The notes under the pieces: model-generated
Seen by the model: the letters and a program-made list of their open reading frames with translations, nothing else
The model's database searches: none
What the model was told of the DNA's origin: nothing
Part shown: positions 47,723-61,074 of the stretch, one piece after another
Layout: each line of letters starts with the position of its first letter
How positions within the stretch are numbered: position 1 is the first letter of the stretch
Position numbers and translations under genes: made by a program
NCBI GenBank assembly: GCA_005281725.1
Contig: SSBO01000005.1
Span: forward strand, 558,001 to 622,000
Origin: Wuchereria bancrofti
Taxonomy: Eukaryota; Nematoda; Chromadorea; Rhabditida; Onchocercidae
Length of the DNA stretch: 64,000 bases
Direction: 5' to 3'

Positions 47723-49809
47723 ATGGAAGAACCAGAACCATGTTCTTTCAACTTACGTCTTATCGAGGCTGTTCGTAGCAGTCGCTGTCTCTATGATGCC
47801 AAAGATCGTTTGTATCGCTCAGCGGATCATAAGATCAAAGTGTGGAATCGGCTTGTACAGATATTGCAATTTGATGGTATTATTAATTTATTCATCCTGT
47901 TTCTCTTCTTATCATCGTATTACTTATTCCTCTTGCAAATATTACCATATCAATGAGATGGATAAGATAGCCATAAAGCTGTGAATAATTTTATATTTTA
48001 TGTGAGATAAGAGCGTGAGACAGATGGTGAATCTCTCCCGCATCGGTATGACACAGCTTTTTATCTGTTTATAATGGTACGAATCGTGATAAAATGTCAT
48101 GATCATTATAATTTTTGACTTCATTATGTTATCATGATTCATTCGAAATATTATCCTAGTCGTTGTTATCCTTTAACTTTGTGGGAGCAAAGAACTTACC
48201 GATGGATATTGAGATGTTTAATGAATTTAATCGATGAGTTTGAAAAGTTAAGAAAATTGAATGGTGAGTGATTTTCCAGGTGATGCTCGTACATTATATA
48301 ATCGTTGGAAGCAACTGCGTGATAAATATGGAAAAGAGAAAAAGAAATTAAAGTACGGTGCGGAACATACTGGATGGCAGTACTTTAAACACTTGACTTT
48401 TTTGGACCCACATATGATTGACCGACAGCAACAACAGTTTGCCCGTGCTAAAGACGGCAAAGGAGTTATGCTTTCACCTGGAGGAGTTTGTATTTAATTT
48501 GCGCTAGGAAGAAAGGATAGGAAAGATTTGGAATGGGGTAGTTCGATAAATTAACATAGTTAAGTTGGAAAGTAAATTATTTGAAACCGGTCACTGGCTA
48601 ATTCCAGACTCCGCATCATATCGTGATCAACGATCCGACCTTCTCGCTATCGTTAATTCAAGAAGTGCAACAACATCCATGTCTTTATGATATCAGAGAT
48701 CCCAAATATAGACATTCCGAATGTCGAAATCAAGCATGGGCTGAAATTATCAAAAATTTGGATTTTCCAGGTTCTGCAGATTCCTTTCCACTTCTGGCTG
48801 ATTTCGAACTTTTATTGGTTTCTTTTGCTATCATCCTGAATTAAGACTTTTTATAGGAGACATTAATTCTATCTATAAGCAATGGAAGAAGGTGCGAGAT
48901 CGCTATGTAAGAGAGAAACGAAAGATACGGATGTCAAGTGCAAATGGTGGTGAAGTGGAGGAGTCGCAGTGGGATCTGTTTCCGCAAATGATGTGGATTG
49001 ACCCATTTTTAGATGACCGAGCCACGTAAGTTAGATTATGTGTTTGTGAAACAACTTTAATTTTTATCTATTTGTCCAAAAAGATATTTTTTGTTGTTCG
49101 AAATATGTATTTAATAATGTCTTTGCAAAGATTATTTTTATAAATGAAAAAATTTATTACAAAGTTGGAAAAATTCATTGGGCAACAAATTGGGTTGAAT
49201 AAATACTTTGCACTGATAAGCAACTGAAATTTTTTAGGCATTATTCAAGAAGTGTCAAACGAAAACATGATAGTGAAGAGTTATCCGAAGATGGCTTTTT
49301 GGATGATTTAACAGATAGTGCGCACGGTCAGCACAGTGTCTCACAGAACCAGCCACTATATTCTACAGTATTGTTACCGGGAGGAATGACTACTGTTAAA
49401 ACGATGCAGGGTGAGAAATGATAGCAAAATCTATATCTGTTAAACATAAGGAACTGAGTAACTCAAACATTGGTTATTTGATATATTTTTTGCTTCATAG
49501 TGACGAGATGCTACGAGACAATAGATGAGGGATCGAGGTGTTGCTAATAAAGAATAAGCTTGGTTAGAGGTCTCAAAAGGACTTTCAGGTACTCACAGAG
49601 AAGCAGAGCGGGCAGCAATGGTCACACGGAATTTATCACTACAGCAACGTGATATGAATGCTGTTGATGGTGACAAAGCATTTGCATTAAGTGTAACAGC
49701 TGATATGCTTGCACTTCCGGAGCATGCTAGGGCAATCGCGAAGGCTCAGATTCAGAACTGGCTTGATAATTCTAGGCTCTCGCAGCAGATGCAGTTTGAT
49801 TCTAAATGA
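47723..49809 (+). CDS. Protein with two MADF (Myb/SANT-like) DNA-binding domains
   Basis: Predicted nuclear regulator of 361 aa. Exons: 47723-47876, 48280-48485, 48608-48770, 48857-49025, 49238-49410, 49589-49809; phases agree (1086 nt). MADF domain 1 (about residues 8-95): FNLRLIEAVRSSRCLYD, then LYNRWKQLRDKYGKEKKK, then FKHLTFLDPHM. MADF domain 2 (about 125-220): LIQEVQQHPCLYDIRDPKY, then IYKQWKKVRDRYVREKRK, then PQMMWIDPFL. Both introns inside the MADF units fall at the same place (after FDG and FPG), showing an internal duplication that kept the gene structure. The C-terminus is acidic and then helical (LPEHARAIAKAQIQNWL), without a clear BESS motif. C. elegans madf genes are relatives; no orthologue chosen. 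Confidence 0.87.
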
Positions 49810-50789
49810 TGGCAACATTATTGTGCAATGCAAATATTGAATCCAAATGTCAAGTTCCAAATGGTAGTATCATTAATAGGATCCTGGGTATATTTTCTCT
49901 TTGTTGTTCTAAGGAATCATTTAGACTATTATAGTTATATGAGCATTATTTTTCAGGTTGTTTAAATTAGAAGCGAGAGAACACATTTCGGCTTTCTCTC
50001 AGTTTTTCCGAAGTTATTTTACAAGTTCCTTTGTTTCAAGTTATTGATTTTTGCTTTTTGTTATAAAATTCTAAAACCAAGCTTAGGTTGTTACACATAG
50101 TGCTATATTATCCAGTGCATGAGCGAGAGGGTTCTTTTTGTCTGCATTTTGTGTTGTCTTCACATATATATTTATTTCCTCTTCTCTCAAATGCCTACCC
50201 TCCGTTTTTATTCTTCACCATTTTCTTTTCAAAGTTATGTTTGCATAAGATTTGTTGCATTGGACAAAAATACATTTAAAAATATGTATTTTTGGACAAG
50301 TATGGGCCAGCTGATTATTTTTACTCCTATCAAATGGTTTTTAAAGATGCGATAGAATTCCGGAAAGATACTGACCTAGTTTGGGATAAGCAGTCAAGAA
50401 AAAGTTGCAAGAAGTTGAAATAACGTGTGTTGATATCTTGAATCATGTATAATTGTATAATGTAGCAAATGAATAAGTCACAATGTTATAATAAAGGGAT
50501 ATTTATTTATATCAGCTACTTATATTTCATGGCTAACTACGTGCACGTATCCTTTATCCAGGTTAACTATATTTTGCATAAATCCACAGCGACTTACGGC
50601 AGTATTCACGGTGTTAGCAGTTATTATTGTTTAAAATGTAATGGTGAAACTGACAGTATTGTTGGATTAAGTGCAAATGTGGACTTCATTTTCAGGAGAC
50701 GTTGCCTTTTTCTTCAATTTTCGAAATATCTCTTTAAAACGGCATTTGTCAGTATTTTCCATCGTCTGTTGAGTAAAAGCATTACTACT

Positions 50790-51961
50790 ATGGGTGAAGC
50801 TAATCGAGGTCGGCGTATCGTTTGGGTAGACTGCGAAATGACAGGTCTGGATGTTAGCAGTAAAACAATCGTTGAAATTGCTTGTGCCATTACTGAGGCT
50901 GATTTGACGGTAACTGTCACTGATTTTTTTAGGGTCAGATTTGAAGATCTAAAATTGATAATCGCTTTCCGGAAGAGATCTCTAATGTTTGACTTATTTT
51001 AAAATTAGCATTCATCATTTCAATCATTTGTATGATTGATACTTGAGCATATGTACACTTAGGACTGATGTGACTTTAAAGCTTGGTTTAAATTGTTGAC
51101 AAAGAAATATGGGTTGCCAGGTTGTCGAAGAAGGATTTAATTTGGTCATATCACAACCGAAAGATGTTCTTAAAGGGATGGATGATTGGTGTAAAACAAC
51201 ATTCGCATCCAATGGCCTTCTGCAGGAAATACTATCTAGTAAAATAACTATGAAGGAAGCTGAGAATGAGGTAGGTATATCTTAGTAAGTTGTTTTGAGT
51301 ACGAAAGTAAACAGAGGAAGGGATAAAGTGTAAATTTCGGGAAGCAGTAATTTTGTCTGAAAAGAGATTTCTCTATTTTTTGTGAGAATTTTACGGATAA
51401 GAAAAAATTAAAGTGGAAGAGACGAAAATAAGGGAAAATGTATAAATGAGATTTGTCAATAAGCAAATATAGTACATATTCCTGCTTAGTGTTCCTCAGC
51501 ACTTTCGTATTTCCTTATTAGGATAAAAAAAAAAACTTCTGAATAAAAAGTTAGTTGCAGATCCTAAAATATGTCCGGCAACATACTGATCCTGGTATGT
51601 GCCCTCTTGGTGGTAATTCTGTTGGGTGTGATCGAATTTTTCTACAAAAACATATGCCTACACTTGAAAAGCATCTACACTATCGAAACATCGATGTATC
51701 CAGTATAAAAGAGGTAGAGTTATCCTCTAAACAGGAAAAAATTTCTGTTTGTCAAGTTAATTATTTCATCAATTGCTCATATACATGTTACGCCATCTCT
51801 TATTGATCTGTTCGGTCGGTGTATTTTAGTTGGTGAAACGATGGTACCCAGACGTATATGCAAGGAAACCACAAAAAGAAAATACCCATCGGGCGCTTAA
51901 TGATATTTATGAGAGTATTGAAGAACTGAATTGGTACAAGAAGAATATTTTCATCCCATAA
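50790..51961 (+). CDS. REXO2: Oligoribonuclease REXO2 (DEDDh 3'-5' exonuclease)
   Basis: Degrades very short RNAs to mononucleotides, in cytosol and mitochondria in animals. Four exons: 50790-50909, 51121-51270, 51561-51713, 51830-51961, all phase 0, 184 aa, equal to bacterial Orn plus a few residues. All catalytic residues are visible: Asp and Glu in [10 protein letters not shown], Asp in [12 protein letters not shown], and His and Asp in [14 protein letters not shown]. The chosen Met ([12 protein letters not shown]) starts the conserved domain. The same frame is open upstream for over 100 codons and reads an Arg/Leu/Phe-rich stretch (RRRCLFLQFSKYLFK) just before it, which could be a mitochondrial targeting leader on a longer isoform. 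Confidence 0.95.
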
Positions 51962-52877
51962 ACATAAATTTTCTTTGTTTTGGTTGTTATGAAAGCATAA
52001 GATTTGGAGAAATGTAATGGAGTGTTTCGAAGGAAGAAGAGAGACAATCACACTTGCATAGATTAAATCGTGGACAGCTGCATTTCTAACTATTCTCATG
52101 TATACCGTGTTTTTCTATGTTGTTCATATCTCACCACCAGATCGTTCCATAAATTTGCATTTAATTTCGTCCGATGGTATATCTTATCGAGCAGTGAGTA
52201 TTTGAGTTATGCAATTCTTAAAATACCTGGGCGAGCGGTGGTTTCCTCCCGAAGCTTACTTCATCCATCAAGGTCGCTTATCGCTTCATTTTTACCTCGT
52301 GTGACTTTTATTTCTCCACAGAGATTAACACATTCGTTGGCCTATTGTGTGATATAATGTTTCCTATCGCAGATTGTTATATCCGGAATACCGGAATAAC
52401 ATGCACTTACACTTTGCCCTGAGAGGGATGCCTTGCCACTGTGTGAAATGTTATAGAAGTAACGGGACAGATGGTTGGTGGACCTGCTCTAAGCAGTATT
52501 CATCCCGCAATAGCACAGCACATTTCCTCATCTTTCACTTGTAAACTTTACGAAACATTCCTCCCCTCAAAATCCCTTCTGCAAAACGAGAAGCAAGAGA
52601 GATGAACAATTGAGCCGCAGTGCGGATGCATCGAAACATTCGAGAAGTTTCGCAACTTGTCTACAAACCAGTGGCGGTGACCGGGTGCTAGGATGGCGGT
52701 AGTAGTAGTAGTAGTAGTAGTTTAATGAGAGTGAGTTGGTGGGTAGGTTGTTGGGTTGATGGTGACATTTTAATTCTTACCTCATCCTTATCTTCTCTGT
52801 TTGGCTGGATAACAGTAGGAGAGTGGTCATGAGGTGTTAATTAATCATTCTTTTACTCTAATAGCTTCGTTCAAAGG
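51962..52877. other. Intergenic region upstream of CDC37 with a (GTA)n tract
   Basis: About 0.9 kb, no gene recognised. Positions 52699-52720 are about seven GTA repeats, preceded by somewhat GC-richer sequence that likely includes the cdc-37 promoter. Confidence 0.55.
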
Positions 52878-54636
52878 ATGCCATTGGATTATTCCAAGTG
52901 GAAAACGATCGAAGTATCAGATGACGAGGATGACACACATCCGAACATCGATACACCTTCGCTGTTTCGATGGCGACATCAAGCACGTTTGGAACGAATG
53001 GCTGAGCGTAAACAAGAAAAGGAGAAATTAATGGAGGGGAAGTCAATTGTGGAAAAACGAATACTGGTTAGCGCCGAAAACTCTTCTTTCTATTTTTGTT
53101 TTTCTTGCTGAGCGAGTTATTTTACACCTTTGCAGGAAGTACAGGAGAAGTTAAAAAATAGTGATTTGGATGACAAGGAAAGAATCAAGTTGGAGCTTGA
53201 AATTGAGGAAGTTAAGAAGCAGGAAGAGGAGTACCAGAGAAAAGAGAAAGAATTGGATGAGAAAGAGAAGAACGAACCGTGGAATGTTGATACCATTGGT
53301 CATGAAGCCTTCAGTAAATCGGTCGTTACTTAGTTGTCATTCTTTCGATTTGATCCCTTTCCACATCTTATTTTCTTCCACTAATTTTTCTTCTAGTTTT
53401 CAGCGTATCAATAAAATAACGGATAAGAAAATCGAACCACCGAAATTATCAGAGGAGGAGGAAAGCAAACGCATGGTTTGTTATTTAAACCTTAACTGCA
53501 TAAATGAATGTTACATGTGCATTTCATTTTTCTATCCTTACTTTCTTTCTTTTTTTTTCTTAGCACATCATTTTGCAGTCTGATTTTTTCACGAAAAACG
53601 ACGAGTTACTGAAAGCATTTGGCGCAATTCATGGCTTGGAAGAATCCGAGAAGTATTTGTTAGAGTACCCTCATTTGGCTTCCGATTTTACTGCTAGCTG
53701 GCTTACCATTCAAGCGCTAAATCTTGCGATGGAATTCAAGGTAAAAAACATTTCTTGGTGAAGTTCTTTTTTGATGTTTTTTACTACGTGAACTTTAGTA
53801 TCTGTACTTTCTTCTAGTTGCTGTATGATTCAGGATAAAGAAATGTGTGTTATGGCGGAACAGTGTATTATTATACAGTACTTGCTTGAATTATCGAAAA
53901 CTCTTCATGCACTTGCAACCAACACAAATGTCATCAAAAACTTTTTCAAAAAGTGAATTTATGTTGCTATGTTTGTTTTGAATATTACGTGCTTATATCA
54001 TTTTATCTAGCAGACAGATTTATTTGAATTCTCAGCACATATTGCTTTTGTTGCAATGGCTAAATTTGAATAATTCGAGAGTTTTTATGTTTCTTCATCA
54101 ACTATTATTTTAACATAAATGCAACGGGTAAATAACTTGATGTTAGTGTACAGGTTCCGTGCTGCCGACCCTTCCTATGCGAAGATGTTTCGACAGGAAG
54201 TTGATGCTTTCTGTGACAGGCTTCGTAAGAGAGGCAAAGACAAGCGTGATGCAGCGATTGCTGAATATGAAACAGAGGAGAAGGCAAAACGTATTGCTGC
54301 GTCACCGGGTGGTATGGATCCTCAAGAAGTGTATGAAAGTTTGCCTGAGGTTTTTCTTTTTTTTTTTTCTTTTGGATAAATTAGATTTTGCTATTTTCAT
54401 TTCCGCAAAATTTATTTTTTCATCTTATCTTTTTAGAGAAGTGGATGTTTTTTTCTTTTTTTTTTTTCCAGGACATGAGAGCCGCTTTTGATAGTCAAGA
54501 AGTGGCACGCCTGCAGGAAGTTGCTGAGAAGATGGATCGTGAAGTATTTACATATCATTTGCAACGATGTATTGATAGTGGTTTATGGATTCCGGACGCA
54601 AATGCAGCTAAGGAGGAAACTGTCAATAACAATTGA
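52878..54636 (+). CDS. cdc-37: Hsp90 co-chaperone CDC37
   Basis: Cytosolic adaptor that loads protein kinases onto Hsp90. Exons: 52878-53066, 53136-53321, 53404-53475, 53579-53740, 53834-53952, 54154-54349, 54472-54636; 362 aa (human 378). The N-terminus [20 protein letters not shown] keeps the CK2 phosphosite (Ser14, human Ser13). Then follow [12 protein letters not shown], a long charged coiled coil (residues 40-120), the central Hsp90-binding domain ([16 protein letters not shown], then [16 protein letters not shown]) and [11 protein letters not shown] at the end. Exon 4 might instead start at 53564, adding five residues (HIILQ). The C-terminus is shorter than in vertebrates, as usual for invertebrates. 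Confidence 0.96.
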
Positions 54637-56317
54637 AATGACATCTCACGGTTGAGGGCATAGTTTTCTGACCCATTGGAAGCACATTCCTTTTATATCA
54701 CAAAGAGGGCTTCTTTGAATTCACTATCATTTTCTACTAGTTGTTATCGGTAAACTGACTCTCAAAATATTCTTTTTCAAATGATTTATACATGCTTCCC
54801 GGGGGAAACTGCCTTTTCTTAGTTATTCAATTAAGGTTACGTCGTTCTAGGCTTATTATGATTTTCTTCCGTTATATAACTGTCGAAGTGTTCTCTGCTA
54901 CGCTAAAAGTGTTGCGCCATGTAGATCATGCTTATTCCAGAAGATCTGAAACGATTTGCGCGCACTATCGTTATTGATTATATGATGCTTTGTTTATGTA
55001 CAAATACCTGCAGTGATATTTTATCACCTACTTCGATATTTTTTATGTGTTAAAATAGCAGTTATTAAAACTCGCTTAGCAACATGGCATTTTAAATTTG
55101 TATAAAAGGGAAGGGATGTGAGCTTATTCTGATGCAATCTTTTTTTCAGTTGTATCATAGAGCTTGCATAACTCTAGATAAAATCTAAAGATTCAAATTC
55201 TATTATATGGCTGGAGAAGGAATGAGTTTGTGTTACAACTGTACTGACGTTTTGCTATGTTTTTTTAAATTCTCAACAAGATTTCTCCTAAAGGTTGTTG
55301 TTTTGTAAAGATGGATATTTGTTAAATTTTATGTCCTTTCACTCTATTCTGGTAGGATAATGACGATCTTGCTCTTCGCAACAGTTCTCTGTTACGGAAG
55401 ATTCGGCGCTGTATGGGTGTTTTGGCTTGGGTTTTGAGGCTTTTTCTAGAACTTCATGATAATCCGGAGAACGTCCCAAGAGCTGTAATCGAGCTTCAAG
55501 CCCCCTCCCCTTTTGGTAGTAATTTGCTACAGTTGATGTTTGCAGACGGGTTTGTTCCAGTTAAATGATGGTGGATGCTGGAGGGGAGTAACGCTTAGGG
55601 CAGAGAAAACGGGTTGTCAAGGAGGGGATATTTTGCTGGAGTCGTGTGAAAGTGCGTCGTCCACTGAAGAATGTCCGTTTGTGGGACGCACTTCTGCATG
55701 AAGTACGCTAAAACATAAGGATCTAATTGATTGATAAAGCAGTTAACATTTGATGACCGTAATGGTCAAAGGTTATGAAGACTGCTTTATTTACTCAAAA
55801 TTTACCTAAAGAACTCTTAGCTGCAAATTGACAGTTATGAAATAGTTCATTCAAAAGTTAACATAAATCAACGGTAAAAGAACGTTACACTCATTTACAA
55901 TACAAGGGTAAATTTGCTGCTTACTCTTTTGTTGGACTGAATATATTCATTGTAAGCTAAATCTTGACTGGTAGAATGCTATCCCACATAGTGGAGTATA
56001 ATGAGCAATAAATTTTGAAGGTATAGTACTATGAAGAAGCATACAGTAAGTTATGGGGAGATATTTACCGTGAATTACCCATTTTCAAGCCGTAGCGGAA
56101 TCTATATGCGCTCACAAACATTTATTTGTTGAATCGGAAATAAACCACCAACCAATTTCGTTTCCTCTCTGTATTTTATATGTGAATTACGCAATGTAAA
56201 CTTGATTGGGATTGTTTCTAATAACAGACATCCAATATAATTTATATACAAAAAAAAAAAAAAAAATGTCAAAACAAACAATTGGAATCCTCCTCGTATG
56301 GTGATAAGATGGTAATT
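54637..56317. other. Convergent intergenic region, no gene seen
   Basis: About 1.7 kb between the 3' ends of cdc-37 and the NRF-6-like gene. Frames are short. 55360-55720 is a little less AT-rich but I see no protein or RNA signature. A run of about 16 A lies near 56251. Confidence 0.55.
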
Positions 56318-59300
56318 TTATCCAATGTCGGCTGTTTTAGATTGCTGCAGTCCACAATCTTTAACCAGCTGCACAGCAGTATTTTTATGACCATGTTGAA
56401 AGATGATCCTTTCTAGATTCAGTGCTGGTAGTTCGGCAAGTAATGCACAAATGATACCAAAAAAGTAGGATAGTGTAAGTTGAACCACACAGTGCCCAAA
56501 AATTGGCCATTTTGTTGTATAAACGATGGGAAATGGTACTAGCAGATATGTGAATACTACTAACACCATGTGCACTAAATACACCTGAAATAATGATAAT
56601 GAGTGGTGAAAGTGAATGCCAGCGATTTACTAATCCTAATAAAACCTCCTTTCATATAACCATCTTAGCAAAAAAAAAAAACTCGGCTGCGAAACTGTGA
56701 CGACATGAAAAATATTTTCTGATCATAGTTGAAAATTTTAATAAAATGAAAAACTGTGGATGAACTAAAAAATTACTGAATAACAAAGCGATGATAATGG
56801 TATGAACAATTTCATGCTAAGTATTCTGTTGATCATTCCTCCACTACCGGTGTGACAAGCATAAATAAGCCAAGCCATAGACAGAGCAAATATTGTCCGG
56901 TGGAAACCGCCATAGAAAAGATGATATATGCGCCAATCCCAACCCTAAATAACAATGAACTTTGAGCTTTTCCAGAAAAGGAAGGAACATGGAATGAATG
57001 TACCAGTCAGATTATGATTCAGGAGCAGTGTATCAGAAACTGAATGATTAATGTTCTATCTTTGTAAATATCAAGAAATATTCGATACAATACTTCAACC
57101 CAAATGTAAATACTACTTTTGGATCCAAGTAGAATTATTGGTAGAATATACCTGTAAAGCTGGATACAAGCCAAAAATGGCCCAGAAGCAAGCAATAGAT
57201 GCAAAAATCCAACCGATTGCTTGTAACTTCATACTTTGTTGGAGCGTTTGTTTCGCACACTTTTGAACAATCACTAAATAATATCCCAGCAGTAAACCGA
57301 CAATATACGGTCCTATTCGGTATTGTGGCTTTATGTACATTAACACATGGTGCTGCAAGGAGAAATATATTTTGACATTTCACTTAAATTTATTTCGAAT
57401 TTTAGTTGAACATCACTGTTTGCTTCCCGTCTTTGACGATTTCCTCAGAAAAAAATCAGGAAGACGATACTTAAAATTAACTGCCAACATTTCTATCAAG
57501 ATTTTGTCTTTAATATTTAATTAAAGCTATAAATTACCTTAATAAAGTCAGCGCTAAAAATTTCCGGTTGCCTCCAGAGCAACTGAGTTGGCGGAAAGTT
57601 CCAATGTATCATGCCAAATATATTTAGAAAACTAGATGACATTATAGTTATCACTGAGACAGCCAAGCCGACTCGTGGTACTTTATGCAACAGTAATAAG
57701 AATATCGGTGACAAGAGGTAGTAAATGAATTCGGTACCAATGTACCTGAAATTAACTTTAATTTATACCACACTATTACACTCGTTAGGCAAAATGACTG
57801 ATTTTATCTATGGGATTAAATTTGTGCTACCATCACTGACCGATGAACATTACAGTCGATACCACTGCTACTTTTTTTTAGTGGAAGGCTATGGGTATGT
57901 GGAATCAAATCTTCTCTCAACAATGAATAATATCATCACATGTGCTGCGTGAAATATTTCGAAGTAATAAACTGTCCGGTATCCCGTAAAATATAATATA
58001 ATAAAATGTCCGGTAAAATATATCAATATTTAGCGCACTAATTTCCCATCTCAGTGATTCTGTTAAATATCTGCAATAGAGCCCAGCATCGACAACAGCT
58101 TCGATAGCAAGACCTCAACATCTTTGTCCTTTCCCTACTTTTCTCTCAAATTACGGAATAGCATTAATTAATCTTTTGGCTTCAACGAATTGAAGAAGTG
58201 ATGAAATTTATACAACTGACCATGTCCACGGCATACAACGATTTTCAAACAAACTGTTTACAAAGAGGACATTTTCCCACCAGTGCTTGGGACATTGGAC
58301 AGCGGGATCAGTGGGAGGCCACATCGGGTGGAAATGTTGGATTGATGCACGCATTCCAACATCCACCAACACATATATATAAGCTGGCCATAGGCGGATG
58401 ATCCGATGACGATAATAACGTAACCAATAACCGTACGACGTCCACGTTGGCACCGTTTCTGGAAAAGAGTTAAATTTTCATTTTCCTCTAGAGAAAAAAA
58501 AAAAAACTTTGAAAATTATTATTGCTATTATTATCATTACTAATACTACAACTATTTGCTATTACTTATTAGTGTTTGGTATTATCATTGTTGTTAAATA
58601 TTATTATTATTATTAATTATTATCATGAATCGTTATTATTAGACAACATCTGATTGCAACAATTTGAAGGCAGAACATCATTAACTTCATTATCTCAAAA
58701 ATATTTCTGAATCCTCATTTTTGACACTAATTGAACCTAGTATTTTTCGTTAATAAATTTTTTTAGCATTTGAAACAGACAGTAGCACACCTGACAAATT
58801 CCTATGAATTTTTGTAAACCAAGTGAAAGCGGTCAGTGTAGCACTGAGTACCAAAAAAGTATCAACGCCGAGTGTAAAATTTGTAATCCACTGATTATAG
58901 AAGTGATCGACCATATCGTCCTTGTATTCTTCAACGTTATCCAAATATGCCTACAGACCGAAAAAGATTCATCATTAAAATTAAATCTGTGCTGGTCATT
59001 TCTTTTTAAACTAACTTTGATCTTTTTAAACATTTGACTTGAAAATCTGATACCTGCACAAAAATGAATGAGTGACCGATAACGGTCCAGACCATTGATA
59101 GGAAACGCATACCGAACATACAAGTGATCGTTGATTGTGAATCTTTTGGCATTCGGATCAATTTCAGCAAATTCTTTTTTGCGGAAAAGGCCAACAAGAT
59201 TTCTGTCCATCTATTCCTGACAACGAAATCAACAAAATAATTTCGACTGGAATTCGAGAATTTCTAATGCATGTAAGTAACAGCGGCGTCATATGAGACT

Positions 59301-60367
59301 GGTGTACCACAAACCTGGTTTGTTTCCCCTTCTTGATATGATAAACAGTGGCAACTACAACAAGCAGCATGAAGTTCTGATGCAGAATAAATTCTGCCAT
59401 AGCTATTGGCTTCTGATACCACTGTTGGTCATGACGTGATTTGGTGCATGAGGTGTAATCGACTGCCAAAGTATCGGTAGATACCATTGAACGCCATTCA
59501 TCCAGCAACTATACACAATGCAAAATGACTCATTGGGAGTAATTGCAGCAAAATGAAGAAATAAAATGCAGGCCTTACTGTTATATCATACCTTGTTTCG
59601 ATCATTATAACAAGTGGATGGAATACAAATACCATATGCCACTCCATTACTTTTCTCATTATTTTCATTATAACCAAAGCAGTAATGTAGAGGATGCTCA
59701 GATTTTGAATAGGGCGCCTCTCCGGCTGCTTGAATACATTTGTATGCTCGAAACACCTGGAAAATCTTCTTTAGTAACTTTATAAGTCCAAACAACTGAT
59801 CCATGTTTCCTATTCAAGAACAGTTGAATAGATAGATATTACCACAATCCAACCGATCCACTCATCTACTAAGAATAGAAAGTACCCAGCGATCTTGATC
59901 CCTGCTGAAAAATTGCTCTGCATCACCAGATGTATAAGCTGTAATAAAAAATTCCTTCTGAGCTGGAATCGTATTGTAATCGAACAGATATGGACCAATC
60001 TAAAATTCTGAAGAATTTTAAAATTTGAAAATTTTTATTTTGATAAGTTTCTCTGTTATTGCTCTAATCCTGCAGCTGGTGATGAAATTGACACAGGTTG
60101 GGAAAGAATTCCCGCATATGCTATATTGATTTGTTGACATTTAGATAATCCAGCACTAATCATCGCGGCTGCACTACAATTAGCAATATTTACCTTTGTA
60201 AGGCTATCACCACAAAGTTGGCTGACATTACTACGTTTTGCCACGGCATTAATGAAAGTGAACACGATCTTTTCATTGTAATTATTCAACTCGCTAATGC
60301 TTATCTCTGCATGAAATGATATGATGAACAGTACTGATAACACCACTGATTGCCACATGTTGAGCAT
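56318..60367 (-). CDS. NRF-6-like multipass membrane acyltransferase (Acyl_transf_3)
   Basis: Nematode 'nose resistant to fluoxetine' family: a secreted-side Cys-rich N-terminal domain followed by about ten membrane helices of the acyltransferase-3 type, implicated in lipid or drug transport in C. elegans. Exons (high to low): 60367-60194, 59938-59843, 59795-59592, 59508-59315, 59210-59054, 58950-58791, 58458-58221, 57745-57538, 57352-57152, 56944-56777, 56584-56318; phases agree (2067 nt, 688 aa). Signal peptide: MWQSVVLSVLFIISFHA. N-terminal domain: VDEWIGWIV, then CFGYNENN and YGICIPSTCYNDRNK. Acyltransferase part: GMRFLSMVWTVIGHSFIF, DTFLVLSATLTAF, YRHRIIRLWPAYIYVL, WWENVLFVNSLF, MPWTWSWYIGTEFIYYLLSP and YLVHMVLVVFTY. 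The His in GHSF is in the place of the conserved family His. Intron 2 is only 47 nt. The family is large, so no single orthologue is claimed. Confidence 0.92.
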
Positions 60368-61074
60368 CAGCTAAAATAAATAGATGACACCAGAAGTGAT
60401 CCCGGTTCTTTCCTTTCCATCAAGTCGTTTTCTCGAAGTCATTTGAGAAATGCTCAATCTGCTGCATCAGAACGAGTAGAACCGAGCGAATCGGAAAATC
60501 AGAGAGGGAACAAAATGGTAATTAACAGATGCACAGAAGATGAACAGATACCAAAAGGGTAGAGAGGTAAATTATCACACTACATTTGCTCCACCAGTGA
60601 ACAGAGGATACCGGGAGGGAGAGTTACAGGAATGATAAAACAGTTAGATAACGGATGAGAAATGAATGAATGGACGGAACGACAAGTGCGCGGACCGAAA
60701 GAAAGATTTGCTAGTGAAATCTGTGACACTAAAACACAGAAGTACTTGAATCTATGATATTAAAACAGATATTTCGGTTTTAATTGATCACAGGAAAAAA
60801 TAACTGCTGCAATTAAATACAAAGATGGTGACAATTTCTTTATTTTGTGGTTTTTGATGTTTAAGAAATTAAATTTCATATGAATAATTGCTGTCATTTT
60901 TACGATCGTTGAATTAAAGAATGATCATTGACCTCTCGCACGAAGTAAATGGTCCGATTATAGCGATTTCGCTCCTGGACGAAAGCTTGTGTAAACTCCT
61001 AAATAAATAAGTAATACAGTTGCACTTCTCCTGGAATATTAGCAACTTCAAAATATTAATGCCAGTGCAGTATG
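60368..61074. other. Non-coding region upstream of the NRF-6-like gene
   Basis: About 0.7 kb holding the promoter and 5' UTR of the minus-strand gene. An acceptor for that gene may lie shortly upstream of its ATG. No other feature seen. Confidence 0.5.

Noticed and set aside
53161..53583. 140-codon Lys/Arg-rich frame overlapping CDC37
   Set aside because: It is the +1 frame of the CDC37 coiled coil; repetitive charged codons keep alternative frames open.
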